This document shows positions 1 through 3,979 of a DNA stretch of 6,439 nucleotides, in pieces (within the stretch, counting starts at the first letter, position 1; each line of letters opens with the position of its first letter). A program made the position numbers and the translations under genes. Origin of the DNA: an uncultured Holophagaceae bacterium (GTDB taxonomy: Bacteria; Acidobacteriota; Holophagae; Holophagales; Holophagaceae); NCBI GenBank assembly GCA_903890595.1, contig CAITBU010000300.1, positions 1 through 6,439 on the forward strand. Reading direction: 5' to 3'. Below the pieces are notes generated by a model. That model worked only from the letters and a program-made list of their open reading frames with translations, searched no databases and had not been told where the DNA came from.

Positions 1-168
1 ACCCTCCTGGCTGGCAACCGCGTCAACCTCTTCGGTGTGGGGACCTTCGAAGTCCGCGCCACCAAGGAGAAGATGGGCCGCAACCCCAAGACCGGCGAGA
101 GCATCAAGATCCCCGCCGGCCGCAAAGTCGTCTTCAAGACTGCGAAGGGTCTCAAGGATCAAATGTAA
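1..168 (+). CDS. HU-family DNA-binding protein, C-terminal part (5' end outside window)
   Basis: The frame is open from base 1 and gives 55 residues before TAA at 166-168. The residues match the second half of an HU/IHF protein: a beta-strand segment NLFGVGTFEVR (residues 9-19 of the visible part), the DNA-binding arm signature GRNPKTGE (26-33), and the closing IPAGRKVVFKTAKGLKD that ends the HU fold. HU proteins are usually about 90 residues, so roughly the first 35-40 (the helical dimerisation part) are missing only because the window starts inside the gene. Family knowledge: HU binds and bends DNA as a dimer in the nucleoid. The GRNPKTGE version of the arm is typical of HU, but HU and IHF cannot be separated with certainty from a C-terminal fragment. 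No damage is visible; the reading frame ends cleanly. Confidence 0.93.
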   Translation, partial: TLLAGNRVNLFGVGTFEVRATKEKMGRNPKTGESIKIPAGRKVVFKTAKGLKDQM

Positions 169-170
169 CC

Positions 171-225
171 GACCGCCGGGTGACGGAGGACGCGCCAGTG
201 GCGCGCCCGAAGTCGGGACCCGGCG
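171..225 (+). other. Possible structured RNA element (three-stem fold)
   Basis: Directly after the HU stop codon there is a perfect 8-bp stem, CGCCGGGT at 174-181 pairing with ACCCGGCG at 218-225. It encloses two small hairpins: CGCGCC/GGCGCG (191-196/200-205, loop AGT) and CCCG/CGGG (206-209/214-217, loop AAGT). A purine-rich single-stranded segment GACGGAGGA (182-190) precedes them. A purine-rich GAGGAGG follows the closing stem immediately, and a terminator-like hairpin lies 23 nt further on. That layout resembles an aptamer plus expression platform, but it could equally be a structured 3' UTR of the HU mRNA or chance pairing in GC-rich DNA. I could not match it to a known riboswitch family. 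Confidence 0.3.
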
Positions 226-248
226 AGGAGGTTATGCCAGGAGCATCG

Positions 249-274
249 AGAAGGCCGCCATTGGGCGGCCTTCT
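249..274 (+). terminator. Terminator-like hairpin after HU gene
   Basis: An 11-bp perfect stem, AGAAGGCCGCC (249-259) with GGCGGCCTTCT (264-274), has the tetraloop ATTG. It lies 80 nt after the HU stop and 60 nt before the hydrolase start. The T-run is interrupted (TTCTGCATTAT, partly inside the stem), so termination may be incomplete. The stem is nearly symmetrical and could act on either strand. Confidence 0.65.
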
Positions 275-333
275 GCATTATGGACAACCGCTTGTCGGAG
301 GACACTGCCCCCCACCTGCGTCATCCTGTCTCC

Positions 334-966
334 ATGACCGACCTCGTCTACCTGCACGGCTTCTCCTCCGGTCCCGGGGGCAACAAGGGTCGCTTCGCCC
401 GCCAGTGGGCCGAGGCCCGGGGCATCGCCTACCACGCCCCGGACCTGAACCTGCCCAGCTTCGAGACCCTCACCCTCACGGCCCAGGTGGCGGCGGTGGA
501 GGCCCTGCTCCAGACCCTGCCCAGCCCGCCGGTGCTGGTGGGCAGTTCCCTGGGTGGGTTCGTGGCCACCGCTGTGGCCCACCGGGGCACGCCCCTGGCT
601 GCCCTGATCCTGCTGGCTCCGGCCGTCCACTTTGCCCGCCGCCGCAGCACCGGTGCCGACTGGGCCGAGTACCGGGCGCAGGGGTGGATGACCTGCCACC
701 ACCACGCCCAGGGTAGGCCCCTGCGCCTGGGGCCGGCGCTCCTCCACGACCTGCCCAGCTGGCAGGACGACGATACCTGGCGCATCCCGGTGCCCACCAC
801 CATCCTCCACGGGCGGGCGGACGCCGCCGTACCCCTGGCCGAGAGCGAAGCCTACGCCCAGCGCAACCCGGGCACCCAGCTTCATGTCCTGGAGGATGAC
901 CACGGCCTCCTCGCCCCCGCCTCCCTGGCCTGCCTCGAGGCAGCTTTGGAAGCGGCCTTCGCCTGA
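334..966 (+). CDS. YqiA-like alpha/beta-hydrolase (small esterase)
   Basis: This is a 210-residue alpha/beta-hydrolase resembling the YqiA/YcfP (UPF0227) group of small esterases. The N-terminus LVYLHGFSSGP (residues 4-14) is the characteristic strand plus oxyanion-hole HGF motif of that group. The nucleophile elbow is GSSLG (70-74, Ser72). The likely acid is Asp163 in the segment ILHGRADAAVP, and the catalytic His is His190 in EDDHG. There is no signal peptide or membrane segment, so it is expected to be cytoplasmic. Start choice: ATG 334 places the protein exactly at the family's usual N-terminus. An in-frame ATG at 280 would add 18 unrelated residues next to the upstream hairpin and is less likely. 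Neither start has a good Shine-Dalgarno sequence; the only GGAGGA (297-302) is 31 nt upstream of 334. The physiological substrate is unknown; YqiA-type enzymes hydrolyse short acyl esters in vitro. The gene stands alone and converges with the LysR gene. Confidence 0.85.
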   Translation: MTDLVYLHGFSSGPGGNKGRFARQWAEARGIAYHAPDLNLPSFETLTLTAQVAAVEALLQTLPSPPVLVGSSLGGFVATAVAHRGTPLAALILLAPAVHFARRRSTGADWAEYRAQGWMTCHHHAQGRPLRLGPALLHDLPSWQDDDTWRIPVPTTILHGRADAAVPLAESEAYAQRNPGTQLHVLEDDHGLLAPASLACLEAALEAAFA

Positions 967-968
967 GG

Positions 969-1023
969 CCTAGTGCACCTCGCCTGAAATACCTGGATCA
1001 AGCTGTTGCCGGCGAGGTGCACT
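969..1023 (+). repeat. Palindromic 3'-end repeat unit 1 (esterase side)
   Basis: This begins 2 nt after the hydrolase stop codon. It contains a perfect 13-bp inverted repeat, AGTGCACCTCGCC (972-984) and GGCGAGGTGCACT (1011-1023), around a 26-nt loop that includes GAAAT. The unit has no T-run. Read in the sense of the hydrolase mRNA, its first 32 nt match the first 32 nt of the unit at 1119-1174 read in the sense of the LysR mRNA at about 22 positions, including the start CCTAGTG and the internal GAAAT. This suggests a repeated element, possibly REP-like, placed just behind stop codons. Confidence 0.55.
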
Positions 1024-1029
1024 TCCATC

Positions 1030-1106
1030 GGGGCAAAGCCCCTCTGGCGCCCCTGCGCGCAGACGCGCTGGGGCTGTCACCCCACCGGGGGCACTGCCGT
1101 GCCCCC
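1030..1106. repeat. Cluster of three GC-rich hairpins
   Basis: Three stem-loops follow one another. The first is GGGGC/GCCCC (1030-1034/1038-1042, loop AAA). The second is GCCCC-T-GCGCG paired with CGCGC-T-GGGGC (1049-1059/1064-1074, one T-T mismatch, loop CAGA). The third is GGGGGCAC/GTGCCCCC (1087-1094/1099-1106, loop TGCC). None is followed by a T-run on either strand. They occupy the space between the two related dyads. They may act as a bidirectional transcript-end or decay-blocking region for the two converging genes, as REP clusters do elsewhere. No coding region is evident here. Confidence 0.6.
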
Positions 1107-1118
1107 AGACCCCCGCCA

Positions 1119-1174
1119 AGTGGTGCCCAGGGGCCGGTGGGATGCTCCGGCAATTTCGCGCGGGCACCACTAGG
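1119..1174 (-). repeat. Palindromic 3'-end repeat unit 2 (LysR side)
   Basis: A perfect 10-bp inverted repeat, AGTGGTGCCC (1119-1128) and GGGCACCACT (1162-1171), surrounds a 33-nt interior. The interior holds a smaller stem GCCGG/CCGGC (1133-1137/1147-1151). Read on the minus strand it starts CCTAGTG, whose TAG is the stop codon of the LysR gene, followed by a region with GAAAT and GGAGCA. It is an imperfect, inverted relative of the unit at 969-1023 and has almost the same overall length (53 versus 52 nt between outer arm ends). Confidence 0.55.
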
Positions 1175-2081
1175 ACCCGAACTCTTCCGGGCTCAAGGAC
1201 ACGAGGTAGCGGGTGAACAGTTTCTGCTTCTCCTGGCCGGCTTTCACCCGCTTCTGGTAGATGGAGAAGCGGTCCTCGGCGGGGCGAATGGCGGGGAAGA
1301 GGGCCACCAGGTCCTTCCGGCGGAGCTCCTCCAGGACGCTGTAGCGGGGCACCAGGAGGGCGCCCATGCCCGCCACGGCGCCGTGGATCATGGCGCGGAT
1401 GTGGTCGACGGCGATGATGCGGTCCAGCTGCGGCTGAGCGTGGACCGGGGTGGCCAGGAGGAAGCGGTTCCACCAGGTGCCGGCCTTGTCCAGCGAGAGC
1501 ACCGGCACCCGGCCCAGGTCCGTGGGGACCCGCAGGCGGTGAGCCTTCCGGAAGGCCGGGGCGCAGGCCACCACGTAGGTCTCCCGGAACAGCGGCGTCT
1601 TCCGCAGGGTGGGCAGGGGGTGCTCCTGGCAGTCCAGGATGAGGTCCAGCTCATCCCGCAGCAGAGGGCTCAGCAGCTCCTGGCTGAGGGTGAAGTCCAG
1701 GTCCAGCTCCGGGTGCGCCGCCAGGAAGGGCTGCACGTGCTTCATGAGGATGCTGGTGCCGAACTCCACCGTGGCCCCAATCCGCAGGCGCCCCCGGGCC
1801 AGGGACTGGTGGCGCCGCAGGTCTTCCGCAGCCCCATCCAGGGTGGCGAAGGCCTGCTCGCAGGCCTGGTAGAGACGGCGGCCTTCCTCGGTGAGGCCCA
1901 GGTCCCGACCCCGGCGGGCCAGCAGGGGCACGCCCACCAAACTTTCCAGCTTGGCCATGGCATGGCTGACCGCGGACTGGGTGCGGTGGAGGCGGTGGGC
2001 GCAGGCGGTGAAGCTGCCCGTCTGGGCGAGGGTGAAGAAGGTCCGCAGCTGGGGCAGGTCGAGCAGGGCATCCATGACCAT
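1170..2081 (-). CDS. LysR-type transcriptional regulator
   Basis: This is a 303-residue protein, the usual LysR length. An N-terminal winged helix-turn-helix covers about residues 8-66: LPQLRTFFTLAQTGSFT, then RTQSAVSHAMAKLE as the recognition helix and LLARRGRDLGLTEEG as the wing. A linker helix follows to about 92, then a periplasmic-binding-protein-like effector domain (about 97-290). The effector is not evident from the sequence. The gene is divergent from the ALDH7-type dehydrogenase with 83 bp between start codons, the classic arrangement in which a LysR protein controls its neighbour and itself. Two ATG starts are possible, 2081 and 2075 (giving MVMDALLDL or MDALLDL). Neither has a recognisable Shine-Dalgarno sequence, so a leaderless or weakly translated message is possible. 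A stop codon at 2091-2093 rules out a longer start. The stop TAG lies inside the 3' palindromic unit. Family assignment is firm; the regulated pathway is inferred from position. Confidence 0.93.
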   Translation of the reverse strand: MVMDALLDLPQLRTFFTLAQTGSFTACAHRLHRTQSAVSHAMAKLESLVGVPLLARRGRDLGLTEEGRRLYQACEQAFATLDGAAEDLRRHQSLARGRLRIGATVEFGTSILMKHVQPFLAAHPELDLDFTLSQELLSPLLRDELDLILDCQEHPLPTLRKTPLFRETYVVACAPAFRKAHRLRVPTDLGRVPVLSLDKAGTWWNRFLLATPVHAQPQLDRIIAVDHIRAMIHGAVAGMGALLVPRYSVLEELRRKDLVALFPAIRPAEDRFSIYQKRVKAGQEKQKLFTRYLVSLSPEEFGS

Positions 2082-2116
2082 GAATATGATTCATGTTTGG
2101 TGTGAATCGAATGAAT
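2080..2116. promoter_or_regulatory. Probable LysR operator in the divergent promoter
   Basis: The spacer between the LysR and dehydrogenase genes is AT-rich against GC-rich surroundings. It contains a perfect dyad ATGAAT-N3-ATTCAT (2080-2094), which includes a T-N11-A (2081/2093) of the kind LysR proteins recognise. A second, overlapping dyad is GATTCA-N9-TGAATC (2088-2093/2103-2108), and a further TGAAT half-site lies at 2112-2116. The first dyad overlaps the LysR start codon, which would suit autorepression; the outer half-sites point toward the dehydrogenase promoter. A weak sigma70-like pair for the dehydrogenase, TTGGTG (2097-2102) and TTAATT (2120-2125) with 17-nt spacing, overlaps the sites, but I am not confident in it. 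Confidence 0.55.
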
Positions 2117-2151
2117 TTCTTAATTGAAACAAAAAAAGTTACAAATGAACC

Positions 2152-2158
2152 AGGGAGG
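2152..2158 (+). promoter_or_regulatory. Ribosome-binding site deciding the dehydrogenase start
   Basis: AGGGAGG lies 6 nt before ATG 2165. This is a strong Shine-Dalgarno match at ideal spacing and selects 2165 over the in-frame ATG at 2093, which would sit inside the operator dyads and add 24 AT-rich-coded residues absent from the family. Confidence 0.85.
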
Positions 2159-2164
2159 TACTTC

Positions 2165-3679
2165 ATGCAAGCAGTCCTGAAGGCGCTGGGCATCGAGGAA
2201 GTCAATCCGGGCGGGTTCGCCGGGCAGTGGATCGGCAGCGGCAAGACCCAGCTGGTGCGGTCCCCCATCGACGGCAGCCCCCTGGCCTCCGTGGTCAACG
2301 TGACCCCGGCGGAGTTCGACGCCGTCCTGGCCAGCTGTCATGGCGCCTTCGCGGCCTGGAAACAGGTGCCGGCGCCCAAGCGGGGCGAGGTGGTGAAGGC
2401 CCTGGGCGATGAGCTGCGCAGGAACAAGGCCGCCCTGGCCGAGCTGGTGACCCTGGAGATGGGCAAGACCCTCCGCGAGGGCCTGGGCGAGGTCCAGGAG
2501 ATGATCGACATCTGCGACTTTGCCGTGGGCCTGTCCCGCCAGCTCTACGGCCTCACCATGCCCAGCGAGCGCCGCCAGCACCGCCTGCAGGAGCAGTGGC
2601 ACCCCCTGGGCGTGGTGGGCGTCATCACCGCCTTCAACTTCCCGGTGGCGGTGTGGAGCTGGAACACGGCCATCGCCCTGGTCTGCGGCGATCCCATCCT
2701 GTGGAAGCCGTCCTCCAAGGCCCCGCTCACGGCCATCGCCTGCACGAAGATCGCCGAGAAGGTGCTGCGGGACTTCGGCTTTGACCCCGCCATCTGCAGC
2801 CTGGCCATCGGCCGGGGCAGCGACATCGGCGACCTCATCAACACCGACCCCCGGGTGGCCCTGGTGTCCTACACAGGCTCCGTGCCCGGTGGCCGCCACG
2901 TGGGCACCCTGGTGCAGCAGCGCTTCGGCCGCCACATCCTGGAGCTGGGTGGCAACGGTGCCGTCATCGTGAGTGAGCAGGGGGACATCGACATCGCCCT
3001 ACGCTCCATCTACTTCGGGGCCATCGGCACCGCTGGCCAGCGCTGCACCTCCACCCGCCGGGTCATCGTGCAGAAGTCCCTGCACGATGAATTCCTCCAG
3101 CGCCTGCTGGACCTCTACGAACGGACCCCCATCGGCGATCCCCGCCAGGCTGGGAACCTCATGGGCCCCCTCGTGGACCCGGCTGCCGTGGACACGCTGC
3201 TGGCCGCCATCGAGACCACCAAGGCCCAGGGTGGTCGCATCCTCTGCGGCGGTGAGCGCCTGCCTCTGGCCGGCGGCTGCTACGTCACGCCCTGCATCGC
3301 TGCGGTGCCCGGGAACCTCCCCATCGTGCAGGAAGAGACCTTCGCACCGATCCTCTACGTGATGCCCTACGGCACCCTGGAGGAGGCCATCGCCCTCCAG
3401 AACGGCGTGACCCAGGGCCTCTCCAGCGCCATCATCACCAACGACCAGCGGGAGGCCGAGCTGTTCCTGTCGGCCATCGGCAGCGACTGCGGCATCGCCA
3501 ACGTGAACACCGGCACCAGCGGGGCCGAGATCGGCGGGGCCTTCGGCGGCGAGAAGGAGACCGGCGGCGGCCGCGAGAGCGGCTCCGACGCCTGGAAGGC
3601 CTACATGCGCCGCCAGACCAGCGCCATCAACTACAGCGGCAGCGTCGAGCTGGCCCAAGGGATCACGCTCGAGCTCTAG
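2165..3679 (+). CDS. ALDH7-family dehydrogenase (2-aminoadipate 6-semialdehyde dehydrogenase-like)
   Basis: This is a full-length 504-residue NAD(P)-dependent aldehyde dehydrogenase of the ALDH7 (antiquitin/AmaB) family. Visible catalytic elements are Asn158 (TAFNFP), Lys181 in ILWKPSS for cofactor binding, the Rossmann signature YTGSVPGG (236-243), the general base Glu260 in ELGGN, the nucleophile Cys294 in GTAGQRCTST, and ETFAPI (391-396). Family-specific ALDH7 segments are very clear: HPLGVVGVITAFNFP near 146-160, and TSGAEIGGAFGGEK followed by TGGGRESGSD toward the C-terminus (451-475). Arg293 beside the nucleophile corresponds to the substrate-binding arginine of human ALDH7A1. Family knowledge: these enzymes oxidise 2-aminoadipate 6-semialdehyde (in equilibrium with piperideine-6-carboxylate) to 2-aminoadipate in lysine breakdown; some also act on betaine aldehyde. 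The substrate here is inferred from the family, since no other lysine-pathway gene is in the window. It probably depends on the divergent LysR regulator. Confidence 0.93.
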   Translation: MQAVLKALGIEEVNPGGFAGQWIGSGKTQLVRSPIDGSPLASVVNVTPAEFDAVLASCHGAFAAWKQVPAPKRGEVVKALGDELRRNKAALAELVTLEMGKTLREGLGEVQEMIDICDFAVGLSRQLYGLTMPSERRQHRLQEQWHPLGVVGVITAFNFPVAVWSWNTAIALVCGDPILWKPSSKAPLTAIACTKIAEKVLRDFGFDPAICSLAIGRGSDIGDLINTDPRVALVSYTGSVPGGRHVGTLVQQRFGRHILELGGNGAVIVSEQGDIDIALRSIYFGAIGTAGQRCTSTRRVIVQKSLHDEFLQRLLDLYERTPIGDPRQAGNLMGPLVDPAAVDTLLAAIETTKAQGGRILCGGERLPLAGGCYVTPCIAAVPGNLPIVQEETFAPILYVMPYGTLEEAIALQNGVTQGLSSAIITNDQREAELFLSAIGSDCGIANVNTGTSGAEIGGAFGGEKETGGGRESGSDAWKAYMRRQTSAINYSGSVELAQGITLEL

Positions 3680-3724
3680 AAAAAACAACCCGATAACCAG
3701 GTTGATCATTAATGCCCAACCGAC
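3680..3724. other. Short spacer between converging genes with weak competing stems
   Basis: This 45-bp AT-richer spacer separates the dehydrogenase stop from the ThiS-like gene's stop. One GGTTG (3700-3704) can pair with CAACC on either side (3686-3690 or 3717-3721), and an 8-bp palindrome CATTAATG lies at 3707-3714. The stems are only 5 bp and there is no T-run, so a terminator cannot be claimed. No other feature is visible. Confidence 0.25.
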
Positions 3725-3922
3725 TCACCCACCGCTGATCAGGTGGATGACCTGCACGACGGCGCTATCGGGGACGGTGGTGGTGTCGTAGTCGGGCTTG
3801 GGGATGAGCAGGCCGTTCACGTGGATGATCAGCATGGGGAAGCGGTAGTTCTTGGCCCGCAGGATGTCCCGCACGGTCATGCCCTCGTGCCAGTCCAGCG
3901 GTTCCTCATTGACTTGGATCAT
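3725..3922 (-). CDS. ThiS/MoaD-like small sulfur-carrier protein
   Basis: This is a 65-residue beta-grasp (ubiquitin-like) protein. It begins with a short strand (MIQVNEEPLDW), has the helix typical of the family (TVRDILRAKNY, about 16-26), a central strand LIIHVNGLLIP (31-41), a segment VPDSAVVQVIHLI, and ends exactly in Gly-Gly. The terminal Gly-Gly is the site that is adenylated and thiocarboxylated in ThiS and MoaD. Length and ending fit this family (about 65-80 residues). Next to an AOR-type gene, the likely role is supplying sulfur for the dithiolene of the tungsten/molybdenum pterin cofactor, though a ThiS role in thiazole synthesis cannot be excluded. Start ATG 3922 has AGGGAG (complement of 3930-3935) at 7-nt spacing. 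It is the last gene of the minus-strand cluster but is separated from the AOR gene by a strong hairpin, so it may be expressed at a lower level or separately. Confidence 0.85.
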   Translation of the reverse strand: MIQVNEEPLDWHEGMTVRDILRAKNYRFPMLIIHVNGLLIPKPDYDTTTVPDSAVVQVIHLISGG

Positions 3923-3947
3923 GCCTTTGCTCCCTGCTTTTACCCCT

Positions 3948-3979
3948 AGAAAATCGGCCGCGTTCGCGGCCGATTTTCT
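3948..3979 (-). terminator. Strong intrinsic terminator-like hairpin between AOR and ThiS-like genes
   Basis: A perfect 15-bp inverted repeat, AGAAAATCGGCCGCG (3948-3962) and its complement (3965-3979), is separated by only TT, so about 14 bp can pair around a 4-nt loop. It has a GC-rich upper stem and a four-A/four-T base, so both strands read A-tract, stem, TTTTCT. It touches the last base of the AOR stop codon and ends 26 nt before the ThiS-like start codon. It looks able to end transcription of the AOR gene and probably also of transcripts arriving from the left. Confidence 0.85.

Noticed and set aside
171..280. tRNA or known riboswitch (glycine, cobalamin, c-di-GMP, fluoride, SAM types)
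   Set aside because: None of the conserved cores I know for these classes is present, and no cloverleaf with a T-loop can be drawn; only an unnamed stem arrangement remains.
234..716. AGGAGG (226-231) followed by ATG 234 opening a frame through the hydrolase
   Set aside because: The spacing is only 2 nt, the frame passes through the terminator hairpin, and its product is Pro/Gly/Arg-rich out-of-frame translation of the hydrolase gene.
969..1174. Small mobile element bounded by the outer AGTG...CACT ends
   Set aside because: There is no target-site duplication that I can see, no transposase and no insertion-sequence ends. The two units are better explained as separate 3'-end repeats in inverted orientation because of the converging genes.
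1017..2105. 362-codon open frame on the plus strand opposite the LysR gene
   Set aside because: It starts inside the palindromic repeat and runs antisense to a full-length LysR gene; its composition is typical of a shadow frame and it has no recognisable motif.
2093..2164. N-terminal extension of the dehydrogenase from ATG 2093
   Set aside because: It lies in the AT-rich operator region; the strong ribosome-binding site at 2152-2158 points to ATG 2165, which also fits the family's N-terminus.
2120..2935. 271-codon minus-strand frame opposite the dehydrogenase
   Set aside because: It is antisense to conserved ALDH7 sequence, is rich in Gly, His, Ala and Leu with no domain signature, and would read through the divergent promoter.
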